This document shows, piece by piece, positions 12,123-22,500 of a stretch of DNA of 64,000 bases. The notes beneath the pieces were generated by a model, which worked only from the letters and a program-made list of their open reading frames with translations, searched no databases and had not been told where the DNA came from. Both the position numbers and the translations under genes were made by a program. Source of the stretch: Castor canadensis (lineage: Eukaryota; Chordata; Mammalia; Rodentia; Castoridae); assembly GCF_047511655.1 (NCBI RefSeq), contig NC_133390.1:119330083-119394082 (forward strand). Reading direction: 5' to 3'. Every line of letters begins with the position of its first letter. Position 1 is the first letter of the stretch.

Positions 12123-14942
12123 GGAATACTGCCTGCCAATCAGTGTTTTCTAGCGGGAGAAACTCACTTCTTCAAAATAGACCCATTCAGCCAAATTGAA
12201 GAAACACACGTATCTCTCAAAAGAAAACCATGTAGATTAGAAAGTGGAGCATCTAAGGCATTGTTCCACTGAGAACTGAGTTAGTTTTGAGAGGAATTCT
12301 GTCTGCTTACCGGTGTTTTCAAGGGGGAGAAATACAGTTTGTTCCAAATAGGCCTATTCAGCTGAGATGAAGAAACACTTGTATCTCTCGTTAGAAAACC
12401 ACATAAATTAGAAGGTGGAGTATCTAGTGCATTGTTTTTCTGCAATAAGTGAGTTCATTTTTGAAAGAAAGACTGCCTGCCAATCAGGGTTTTCTAAATT
12501 TAGAAAAGCTCATTTTGTTCCTAGAAGGACTATTCAGCTGAGTTGAAGAAGCACATGTATCTCTCGAAAGAAAACCATAAAGTTAGAAGCAGGAGCATGT
12601 AGCACTTTGTGTCCCTGTCAGAATTGAATTAGTTTTTGAAAGGAATACTGTCTGCCAATCAGGGTTCTCAAAGGTGAGAAATGCTCATTTTCTTCCAAAC
12701 AGGACTATTCAACTGAATTGTAGAAAAACATGTTATCTCTCGAAAGAAATGCATCTATGTTAGAACTTTGAGAATCTAGCACATTGTTTCCCAGAGAGAA
12801 TTAAGTTAGTTTTTGAAAGGAATACTTCCTGCTTATCATAATTTTCAAGGTGCAGAAGGGCTCATTTTATTCCAAATAGGCTTATTCAGGTAAGTTGAAA
12901 ATACACATGTATCTCTCAAAAGCAAACCATGTGTGTTAGTAGCAGGACCATCGAGCACATTTATTCCCTTTGAGAAATGAGTTAGCTTTTGAAAGGAAAA
13001 CTTCCTTCAAATCATAGTTTTCAAGGTGGAGAAAGGTCCATTTTATTTAAGATAGGCCTGTCCATTGAGTTGATGAAATATGAACCTCTCAAAAGAAAAC
13101 CATTTGAGTTAGAAGCAGGAGCATCTAGCACATTGTTTCCTGTGAGAATTGAATTAGTTTTTGAAAGTAATATTTCCTGCAACTTAGGTGTTTCAAGGTG
13201 GAGATAGCCTTTGTTTGCTCCAAATAGACATATTCATCTGAGTTGAAGAAACATATGTATCTCTCCAGAGGAAACGATCCATGGTAGAAGCTGCACTGTC
13301 TAGCACATTATTTCTCTGTGAGAAATGAGTTAGTTTTTCAAAGAAATATTCCTGAAAATCATTGTTTTCAAGGTGGAAAAAGGCTCATTTTTATCCAAAT
13401 AGGCCTGTTAAGAGGGAAGAAGGAATCCATGCATCTTTCCAGAGAAAACCATCTGTGTTTGAGCAGAAACATGTAGCACATTGTTTCCCTGTGAGAACTG
13501 AGTTAGTTTTTGGAAGGAATACTTTCTGCAACTTAGGTATTTTAAGGTGGAGATAGGCTCTGTTTGCTTGAAATAGGCCTATTCAGCTGAGTTGAAGAAA
13601 CACATGTATCTCCCCCAAAAATCATCTATGTTAGAAGCTCTAGCATCTAGTACATAGTTTCCCAGTGGTATTGAGTTAGTTTTTGAAAGGAATACTTCCT
13701 GCAAACCACAGTTTTCAAGGTCGAGATAGGCTCTGTTTGCTTCAATTAGGCCTATTTGTCTGAATTGAAGAAATGCATGATTCTCCCCAAAGAAAACCAT
13801 CTGTGTTAGAAGCTTCACCATGTAGCACATTCTTTTTTCTGGGAGAATCGATTTAGGTTTGAAAGGAATACTTCCTGCAACTTAGGATTTCAAGGCAGAG
13901 ATAGGCTCTGTTTGCTCCAAATAAGCCTACTCAGTGAAGTTGAAGAAACACTTGTATCTCTGTAAAGAAAACCATCTATGTTAGAAGCAGGAGCATCTAG
14001 CACATTGTTTACCTGTGAGAATTGAGTTAGTTTTGCAATGGAATACTTCCTGCGACTTAAGTATTTCAAGGTGGAGTAGGCTCTGTTTGTTCCAAATAGA
14101 CTTTAGCTGAGTTGAAGAAGCACATGAATCTTTCCAAAGAATATCATCTATGTTAGAAGCTGCAGTATCTAGCACATTGTTTTACTGTGAGAATTAAGTT
14201 AGAGTTTGAAAGGAATGTTTTTTGCAAATCATAGTTTTCAAGCTGGAGAAAGGCTCAGTTTGTTCCATGCAGGCGTGTTCAGCTGAGTTGAAGAAACACA
14301 TGTATTTCTGGAAAGAAAACCATTTGTTTTACAAGCTGAAGCATCTGGTTCATTGTTTTCCTGTGAGAATTGAGCTAGTTTTTGAAAGAAATTCTTACTG
14401 AAAATCATAGTTTTCAAGGTGGAGAAGGCTTGGTTTGCTCCAAACTGAGTTGAAGAAGCACACGGATATCTCGAAAGAAAACCCTCTGTGTTAGAAGCAG
14501 TAGAATCTAGAATATTGTTTCTTTGTGAGAATTGACTTAGTTTTTGAAAGGAATACTTCCTGCAACTTAAGTGTTTCAGGAGGAAGTATGCTCTGTTTGA
14601 TCCAAATAGGCCTATTCAGCTGAGGTGAAGAAATACATGTATCTCTCCAAAGAAAGCCATCTATGTTAGAGGCTGCAGCATCTAGTACATTGTTTCTCTG
14701 TGAGAGTTGAGTTAGTTTTTGATAGGAATACTTCCACAAATCATAGTTTTCAAGGTGGAGGAAGGCTTATGTTGCTCCAAATAGGCCTATTCAGCTGAGT
14801 TGAAGAAACACATGTATATCTCGAGAGAAAAGCAACTGTGTTAGAGGCAGGAGCACCTAGCACATTGTTCACTGTGAGAATTGAGTTAGCTTTTGAAAGA
14901 AATACTTCCTGGAAATCATAGTTTTCAAGGTGGAGTAAGCCT
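12123..14942 (-). repeat. Satellite family B, reversed block
   Basis: About 16 monomers of 170-176 bases, read on the minus strand relative to the blocks at 19.6 kb and beyond. The repeated + strand phrases are gttagttttgaaaggaatac, ttcaaggtggag and attcagctgagttgaagaa, which are reverse complements of the family B signatures. Nothing gene-like is present. The short frames on both strands repeat the same peptide monomer after monomer. Confidence 0.92.
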
Positions 14943-15103
14943 CCTGTGGAGATTCTCTGCACTGGCTGGAGATGTGAAGGGGTCAAAGTTATGCCTTTTC
15001 TCAGTGATTATGCCTGCAAAGTGTGTCTCCAGCGTCTCTCCAAGATTTCACTATAGGAGGGTCGCTTTCTGCTTCCTACCTCTAGCCGCCATCTTGGAAT
15101 CTC
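14943..15103 (-). mobile_element. Non-satellite fragment, probably the 5' end of an L1 5' UTR
   Basis: This 161-bp stretch has no match to either satellite family and separates reversed B from reversed A. On the minus strand it begins near the motif CCAAGATGGCGGC (15078-15090), the YY1 site that many mammalian L1 promoters carry close to their first base. I infer an L1 5' end whose downstream part has been lost. There is no poly(A) tail or target-site duplication. An LTR fragment is the alternative. Confidence 0.4.
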
Positions 15104-15715
15104 TTCTCAGGCTTTTAAAGTGTGAAGAACATTATCTGTGTGCAAAATAGCTCCTTTCAAGTGAATGGAAGAAGCAGTGTATGTCCTGTAAGAGAACCAT
15201 TAATGTTACATGCATCAGAATTTAGCACCTTGTTAAACAGTGAGAATTGAGCTTGTATTTAACTGGAAATCTGCCTATCAGAGTTTTAAAGTGTGAGGAA
15301 CATCACCTTTGGGCCAAACAGCTCAATTCCACTGAATGGAACAAGCACTGTATGTCTTGGAAGAAAACTACCAGTGGTAGAATCAGGAGGGCTGAGCACC
15401 TTGTTTCTCAATGAGAATTGAGTTGCCCATTGAACGATATACTGCGTAGAACTCCGTGTTTTCATGTGGGTGGAATATCACCTTTTTGCTAAATTGCCAA
15501 ACTCAAGTGAAAGGAAGAAGCACTGTTTCTCTTTTAAGCAAACCATTAATGTTAGAAGCCGGAGAGTGCTGCGTGTTGTTTACCAGTGAGAATTGAGTTA
15601 ACTTTTAAAAGGAATACTGCCTGTCTCTCAGTTTTTAAAGTATGAAGAACATTATCTTTGTGCAAAACACCCCTTTTCAAGTGAATGAAAGAAGCCCTGT
15701 TTCTCTTGCTAGAGA
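15104..15715 (-). repeat. Satellite family A, reversed block (left part)
   Basis: About 3.5 monomers of family A in reverse orientation. Phrases such as ttttaaagtgtgaagaacat and gagaaccattaatgtta are reverse complements of family A signatures. The block continues at 17476 on the far side of the PUS3 insertion. Confidence 0.9.
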
Positions 15716-15730
15716 ACCATTAAGGTTCTT
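15716..15730. repeat. Target-site duplication of the PUS3 retrocopy, left copy
   Basis: accattaaggttctt is repeated without mismatch at 17461-17475. A 16th base (T) is ambiguous because it merges with the poly(T) tract. Perfect identity points to a fairly recent insertion. Confidence 0.93.
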
Positions 15731-15952
15731 TTTTTTTTAATTCTTTCATCTTTTAATCCTTTTGGAGGGGGATTACAAATGTTTAAACTTTTTGTTGTTT
15801 GAGTAAGAACTTCTTCAATCAGGCCTTTTTTAAAAAAGAGATAATCATAAGAATTTCTTAGACTTCTTGCAATAATATTTTTTGTGTTTCTTTTTGACCT
15901 ACTAGTTGGTTGTTGCTTCCTAGATCCTGGCATGGATCCTAGATTCAAGTGA
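15731..15952 (-). other. PUS3 retrocopy 3' UTR and poly(A) tail
   Basis: Minus-strand sequence from the PUS3 stop codon to the A tract. A possible ATTAAA signal (TTTAAT on the + strand, 15752-15757) lies about 14 bases before the tail. The frame at 15709-15948 on this strand is chance open sequence in the UTR. Confidence 0.85.
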
Positions 15953-17398
15953 TTAAATGATGCTTTTAATATCTGTATCTACACAGACCCTCTTTGTTGG
16001 TTTCTCCAAAATAGTATTTTCTTCCTCTAGTGTGTCATTACAGTCCCTTCTGACTTTTGCTTCATCCTTATGCAATAAATGTGGGTGCTCAATGCGTCCT
16101 CTATGCACAAAATGCTGAATCCGGGATTCCAGTCCTTGGCATTTAGGACGTTCCATAAGGGGCCTATACGTGCGCATTTTCACTCCTTCTATAAAGGCAC
16201 TGGTCTGCTTTATGACAGAAGGTTTCATGTTTCTCCATTCTATTGCTCCATCTATCTTTGGTCCTGTCCCACAGGGTAACAAAACAGAGTCCAGTCCTTG
16301 TATCATAGTATACAACATATGAGTTTTAACAGCATGGTTGGCCCATAGTTGCTGTAGGTGGGTAACATTAAACTCCTGAACCTCCTCATCATAGATCCAC
16401 CTGATATTTTCAAATTTACAGTCATACAAGACTAGAGGAAATTCTACAGCCATACTATATTGAGGTTTCTGGGGATTTTTCTCTATGTTCAACAATTCAT
16501 CAATAATCTCTGGCTTCTCCATTCCTTGACCAATCAAAAAGAGGATAGCCATCATACAACGGACTTGATGATACAGGAATGCTTGGCCAGTGACTTCAAA
16601 TTGACATAACTGGAAAGGTTCTTGCCATCTCTCCTCACTCAGGCTCTGGCCCATTAGCTGTACTTGAGCAGACAAAATAGTCCTCTGAAAATTTATCACT
16701 CCATTGGCTACATCCATTTTACATAAGTTTCTGAAATCATGGGTGCCAACATACTTCTGAGCTGCATAATTCATGGTGACAATATCTAAATCAGCACGAG
16801 GAAAAAAATAGCGGTAAGTCCGCTCAAGACAGCTGAACCTAGCACTGAAGCTAGGTTCTGCAGGGGCCCAGGCCAGTACACGGATGTCTGGAGGGAGCAC
16901 TCGATTGAGAATATGGGTATAACGGATCTCTTCAGCAGCACCATTAGTTTCATCTTTTAAATTAAGATTCTGTGAATCCCTCCCCCTTGGAAACTGAGAA
17001 CGTGGGTCAAGAGAAATAACCTGTCCAAAGGCACTAACTCCTTTGTCTGTCCGACCACAGCAGTGATAGTTGGATGTCTGTCTGTTTTCTACTAATCGAG
17101 TCTTGGTTAAAGCCTCAAACAGTTTCTCTTCAATGGGATTGTTTGTGTTTTCCTGACTAGCAAAGCCCTGATATCCCCAGCCCAGATAGGCTATTCTTAG
17201 GGCTACATGTCTTCGGCCATGAGCACTAAAATCAAATACACGCTTAGCTTTTCTAGATCCTGAAGAATTTTCTCTAATGTTTAAGCTTTTGATGCTGTTG
17301 TCCTGTTCTTTCTTAAGTCTTTGCACCTTCTGCTCCAATTCTTGTACTCTTTTTAGAAGTTTCTCAATCTGGTTTCTATCTGTGTCATTTTCAGCCAT
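15953..17398 (-). CDS. PUS3: tRNA pseudouridine(38/39) synthase, intact retrocopy
   Basis: The frame encodes 481 residues, the length I recall for human PUS3. PUS3 is a TruA-family enzyme that converts uridines 38 and 39 in the tRNA anticodon arm to pseudouridine. Residues about 8-35 form a charged coiled-coil-like N-terminus. The catalytic domain starts at about residue 64 (VALRIAYLGWGYQGF). The core motif GRTDKGVSA spans residues 115-123 and supplies the catalytic Asp118. A CLERTYRYF block and the FLYHQVRCMMAIL block of the second half of the fold are intact. No stop or frameshift occurs. The start ATG is the first in the retrocopy and yields the usual MAENDTDRN-like N-terminus. One oddity is Cys113 directly before CGRTDKG, where I recall Arg in human. 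Whether the copy is transcribed is unknown. Confidence 0.95.
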   Translation of the reverse strand: MAENDTDRNQIEKLLKRVQELEQKVQRLKKEQDNSIKSLNIRENSSGSRKAKRVFDFSAHGRRHVALRIAYLGWGYQGFASQENTNNPIEEKLFEALTKTRLVENRQTSNYHCCGRTDKGVSAFGQVISLDPRSQFPRGRDSQNLNLKDETNGAAEEIRYTHILNRVLPPDIRVLAWAPAEPSFSARFSCLERTYRYFFPRADLDIVTMNYAAQKYVGTHDFRNLCKMDVANGVINFQRTILSAQVQLMGQSLSEERWQEPFQLCQFEVTGQAFLYHQVRCMMAILFLIGQGMEKPEIIDELLNIEKNPQKPQYSMAVEFPLVLYDCKFENIRWIYDEEVQEFNVTHLQQLWANHAVKTHMLYTMIQGLDSVLLPCGTGPKIDGAIEWRNMKPSVIKQTSAFIEGVKMRTYRPLMERPKCQGLESRIQHFVHRGRIEHPHLLHKDEAKVRRDCNDTLEEENTILEKPTKRVCVDTDIKSII

Positions 17399-17460
17399 GA
17401 TATAACAACCACAGGATCACACAGGCTCACCCTACCTTCCGGTCGCTAACCCAGCGATCC
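17399..17460 (-). promoter_or_regulatory. PUS3 retrocopy 5' UTR with ETS-type motif
   Basis: These 62 bases lie between the right target-site duplication and the ATG. On the minus strand they contain ACCGGAAG at 17436-17443, a match to ETS/GABP sites common around housekeeping promoters. The copy therefore brought at least one possible promoter element with it. Whether it works here cannot be told. Confidence 0.6.
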
Positions 17461-17475
17461 ACCATTAAGGTTCTT
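17461..17475. repeat. Target-site duplication of the PUS3 retrocopy, right copy
   Basis: Identical to 15716-15730. Satellite A resumes directly after it with taacattgtgaattgag. Confidence 0.93.
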
Positions 17476-19555
17476 TAACATTGTGAATTGAGTAGCAGGT
17501 TAAAGGAATACGGCCTACCTCTCAGCATTTTCATGGGTGAGGAACATCAACTTTGTGCAAAACATCCCCTTTCAAGTGAATGGAGAAGCATTGAAGCTCG
17601 CATAAGAGAATCATAAATGCAAGAAGTAAAAGGGTCTAGCACCTTGTTTATCATTGTGAATTGAGTTAGCTGTTTAAAGGAATACTGTCTACCTCTCAGT
17701 GTTTTCATGGATCACAAACATCACCTTTTTTCAAAATCACCCCAGACAAGTGAAGGGAAGAAGCACTGTAAGAGAATCATTAATGTTAGAAGCAATAGGG
17801 TCTAGCACCTTGTTTAGCATTGTGAATTGAGTTACCTGCTGAAAGGAATACTGACTACCTATCAGCGTTTTAATTGGTGAGGAACATCACCATTGTTCAA
17901 AATTACCCCATACATGGGAATGGAAGATGCACTGTAGCTCTTGTAAGAGAATCATTAATGTTTGAAGCAAGAAGGTCTAGCACATTGTTTAGCATTGTGA
18001 ATTGAGTTAGCTGTTTAAAGGAATACTACCTACCTCTCAGTGTTTTCATGGGTGAGGAACATCACCTTTGTGCAAAATTGCCTCTTTCAAGTGAATGGAA
18101 CCAGCACTGCATCTCTTGTAAGAGAACTATGAATGTTAGAAGCAACAGGGCAAGCACCTTGTTTTCCGATGAGAATTGAGTTACTTCTTTAAAGGAATAC
18201 TGCCTACTACTCAGTGTTTTCATGAATGAGGAATATCACCTTTGTGCAAAATAACCCCTTTAAAGTGAATGGAAGAAACACTTTGTCACCTGTAATAGAA
18301 CCATTAATGATATAAGCAAGAGGTGCCTAGCACCTTGTTTTGCAGTGGGAATAGAGTGAAGTTTTAAAAGGAATACCACCTGTTTCTCAGGGTTTTGAAG
18401 AGTGAGGAACATCATTTTGGTGCAAAATTGCCCCTTTCATCAAAGGGAAGAATTACTGTATGTCTTCTAGGAGAACCACAAGGTTACGAGAAAAAGGGCT
18501 TAGCACTTTGTTTAGCAGTTTAAGTTGAGTTAGCTCTTAAAATGAATACTGCCTATCTCTCAGGGTTTTAAAGTGTGAGGAATACCATCTTTGTGCCTAA
18601 GAGACCCTTTCAAGTGAATGGAAGATGCGCTCAATCTTTTGTAAACAGATGTTAAGATTTTCAGCAGGAGATTCTAGCACACTGTTTCCCTGTGAGAATT
18701 GAGTTAGCCTGTGAAAAGAATGCTAGCGAAATGAAAGCCTTTTAAATTGGAGAATCATTCACTCTGAAAAATACCCTTTTCAGATGAAATGGACAAACAC
18801 TTGTATCTCATGGCACGATGCAATGTGTGGGAGGCAGGAATATATTGCCCCTTGTCTCCCTATGACAAATGAGTTAACCTGTTGAAAGGAATACTGCCTA
18901 CCACTGAGTTTTAACTGGTGTGAGGAACACCACCCTTGTGCCAAATAGCTGCATTGAAGTGGATGGAACATGCCCAGTTTATCACTTAAGAAAACCATTA
19001 ATGTTAGCAGCAAGAGGCTCTAGCACTTTGTTTAGCAGTGAGAATTGAGTTAACTTTTAAAAGGAATACTACCTATCTCTCAGGCTTTTAAAGTGTGAAG
19101 AACATTACCTGTGTGCAAAATAGCCCCTTTCTAGTGAATGGAAGAAGCAGTGTATCTCCTGTAAGAGAACCATTAATGTTACAAGCATTAACACCTTGTT
19201 AAGCAGTGAGAATTGAGTTAGTGTTTAACAGGAATACTGCCTACCTCTCAGGGTTTTAAAGTGTGAGGAACATCACATTTGTGCCAAACTGCTCAATTCC
19301 ACTGAATGGAACAAGCACTGTATGTCTTGGAAGAAAACTGTCCATGGTAGAATCAGGAGGGTCAAGCACCTTGTTTCTCATTGAGAATTGAGTTATCCTT
19401 TGAATGATATACTGCATAGCACTCAGTGTTTTCATGTGGGTGGAACATCACCTTTTTGTCAAATTGCCAAATTCAGGTGAAAGGAAGAAGCACTGTTTCT
19501 CTTTTAAGAAAACCATTAATGTTAGAAGCCAGATGGTCCACCATGTTATTTATCC
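17476..19555 (-). repeat. Satellite family A, reversed block (right part)
   Basis: About 12 reversed family A monomers. The phrases gaggaacatcacctttg and tgaatggaagaagcac recur at monomer spacing. The marker monomer seen at 7078 and 9675 appears here in reverse near 18790. The block ends abruptly near 19545-19560, where the strand orientation flips to forward family B. Confidence 0.92.
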
Positions 19556-22500
19556 CCTCACATGTGTTTCTTCAACTCAGCTGAAAAGGCCTATTTGGAA
19601 CAAAATGAGTAGGCATATGTGGAGCAAACAGAGCCTATCTCCACATTGAAAACTAGGATTTGCAGGAAGTATTCCTTTCAAAAACTAACTCAACTCTCAC
19701 GGCAAGGCAATGTTCTAGATGCTCCTGCTTCTAACATGGACTGTGTCAGTAGAGAGATGCCTGTATGTCTTCAACTCAGCTGAACAGGCCTATGTGGAAC
19801 AAAATGAGCCTTTCTCTAACTGGAAAACTCTGACTTGCAGGAAGTGTTCCTTCCAAAAATTAACTCAACTGTCACAGAGAAACAATGTACTAGATGTTGA
19901 AGCTTCTACCATAGATGGTTTTCTTTGGAGAGATACATGTGTTTGTTCAACTCAACTGAATAAGGCCTATTTGGAATGAAGAGAGCCTATCACCACATTC
20001 AAAAACCCACATTGCAGGAAGTATCCCTTTCAAAAAATAACTCAAGTTTCACAGGGAAAGAATGTGCTAGATGCTCCTGCTTCCAACACTGATGGTTGTT
20101 TCTGGAGTGGGGTGTCCTTCTTAAACTCAGCTGAATAGGCCTATTTGGAAAAAAATGAGCTTTTCTCCACCTTTAAAACTCTGATTTGCAGGAGTATTAC
20201 TTTCAAATCTAACTCAATTCTCCAGGAAAACAATGTGCTTGATGCTGCAGCTTCTAACATAGATGGTTTTCTTTGGAGAGATACATGTGTATCTTCAACT
20301 AAGCTGAATAGTCTTATTGGATCAAACAGAGCCTATCTCCACTTTCAGTACTATGATTTGCTGGAAGTATTCCTTTCAAAAATTAATTCCATTCTCAAGG
20401 GAGACAATGTGCTAGATGCTCCTGCTTTTAACACATATGGTTTTCTTTATAGAGATACATGTGTTTCTTCAATTTAGCTCAATAGGCTTATTTGAAGAAA
20501 AGAGAGCATATCAACCCCTTGAAACACCTAAATTGCATGAAGTATTCCTTTCACAACTTAACTCAGTTTTCACATAGAAACAATGTGATACATGTTGCAG
20601 CATCTAACATAGATGATTTTCTTTGGAGAGATACATGTGTCTCCTCAACTCAGCTTTATAGTCCTTTTGGAGCAAACACAGCCTATCTCCACAATGAAAA
20701 CTATGATTTGCAGGCAGTATTCCTTTCAAAAATTAACTCAATTCCACACGGGAACAATGTGCTAGACACTGCAGCTTCTAACATAGATGATTCTCTTTCT
20801 AGAGATACATGTGTTTGTTCAACTTAGCTGAATAGGGCTATTTGGAGCAAACAGAGCCTATCTCCACCCTGAAACACCTAAGTTGCAAAAAGTATTCCTT
20901 TCAAAAACTAACTCAATTCTCAAAGGAAAACAATGCACTAGGTGATCCTGCTACTAACATAGATGGTTTTGTTTGGAGAGATATGTGTGTTTCTTCAATT
21001 ACGTTGAATAGTCCTTTTAGAAGCAAACAGAGTCTATCTTGCCCTTGAAATACCTACATGTACGAAGTATTCCTTTCAAAAACTACTTCAATTCTCAAAG
21101 GGTAACAATGCGCTATATGTTCCACCATAGTTGCTTATCTTCATAGATATACAAGTGTTCCTTGAACTCAGATGAATAGGCCTATTTCGATCAAAAATTG
21201 CCTTTCTCCACCTGGAAAACTATGATTTTCAGGAAGTATTCCTTTGAAAAACTAACACATTTCTCACAAGGAAACAATGTACTAGATGCTGCAGCTTCTA
21301 ACATAGACGGTTTTCTTTGAAGAGATACATGTGTTTCTTCAACTTAGCTGAATAGGCCACTTTGGAGCAACAAGAGCCTTTCTCCCCCTTGAAAACTATG
21401 AATTGCAGAAGTAGTCCTTTCAAAAACTAACTCAACTCTCATAGTGAAACAATGTTCTAGATGCTCCTGCTCTAACACAGATGGTTTCCTTTGGAGAGAT
21501 ACATGAGTTTCTTCAACTCAGCCGAATAGCCCCATTTGGAAGAAAATGAGCCTTTCTCCAACTTGAAAACTATAATTTGCAGGTTGTATTCCTTTCAAGC
21601 ACTAATTCAATTCTCATAGGGAATCAATCTGCTAGATGTTGCAGCTTCTAACATAAATAGTTTTCTTCAGAGAGATACATGTGTTTCTTCAACTCAACTG
21701 AATAGGCCAATCTAGAGAAAAAAACTCCAATTGCCACCTTGAAAACTATAATTTGCAGGAAGTATTCCTTTCATAAACTAACTCAATTCTCACAGGTAAA
21801 GAAAGTGCTAGATGGTCCTTCATTTAACAGAGACGGTGTTCTTTCGAGAGATATATGTGTTTCCTTAACTCAGGTGAATAGACCTATTTGGACCAAACAG
21901 AGACTACCTCCACCTGAAACACCTCAGTTGCAGAAGTATTCCCTTTAAAAACTAACTCAATTGACACAATGAAACAATGCACAGGATTTTCCTCCTTCTA
22001 CCATACTTTGTTTTCTTCATAGAGATTCAAGTGTTCCTTCAACTCAGCTGAATAGGCCTATCTGGACCAATGGAGCCTTACTACACCTTGAAAACTATGA
22101 GCTGCAGGAAGTATTTCTTTCAAAAATTAACTCAGTTTTCACAGTGAAATAATGCACTAGACGCTCCCACATATAACACAGATGCTTTTCTTTCAAGAGA
22201 TACATGTGTTTGTTCAACTTAGCTGAATAGGGTTATTTGGAGCAAACAGAGCTTATCTCCACATTGAAAACTACGATTTTCAGGAAGTATTCCTTTCAAA
22301 AACTAACTCAACTCTCACAGAGAAACAATGAACTAGATGCTGAAGCTTCTAACATAGATGGTTTTCTTTGGAGAGATACATGTGTTTCTTCAACTCAACT
22401 AAATAGGCTTATTTGGAATGAAGAGAGCCTATCACCACTTTGAAAAATCCACGTTGCAGGAAGTATTCCTTTCAAAAATAACACAATTCTCACAGGGAAA

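Larger units (their letters stand above)
15731..17460 (-). mobile_element. PUS3: PUS3 retrocopy (processed mRNA inserted by L1 machinery)
   Basis: An intronless gene copy on the minus strand, framed by a perfect 15-bp target-site duplication and ending in a poly(A) tract (poly(T) at 15731-15738 on the + strand). It carries a 62-nt 5' UTR, the entire coding frame and about 220 nt of 3' UTR with an ATTAAA-type signal at 15752-15757 (minus strand). The insertion junction on the + strand, CTTT/AACA, resembles the L1 endonuclease site TTTT/AA. The host sequence on both sides is reversed satellite A. That the parent gene has introns is general knowledge, not seen here. Confidence 0.95.

Noticed and set aside
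10756..15103. L1 copy 2 and the L1-like 5' fragment as one twin-primed (5'-inverted) insertion
   Set aside because: Nearly 3 kb of reversed satellite B lies between them, which twin priming would not leave.
16079..16279. A 66-codon + strand frame
   Set aside because: It is the antisense shadow of the PUS3 coding region.
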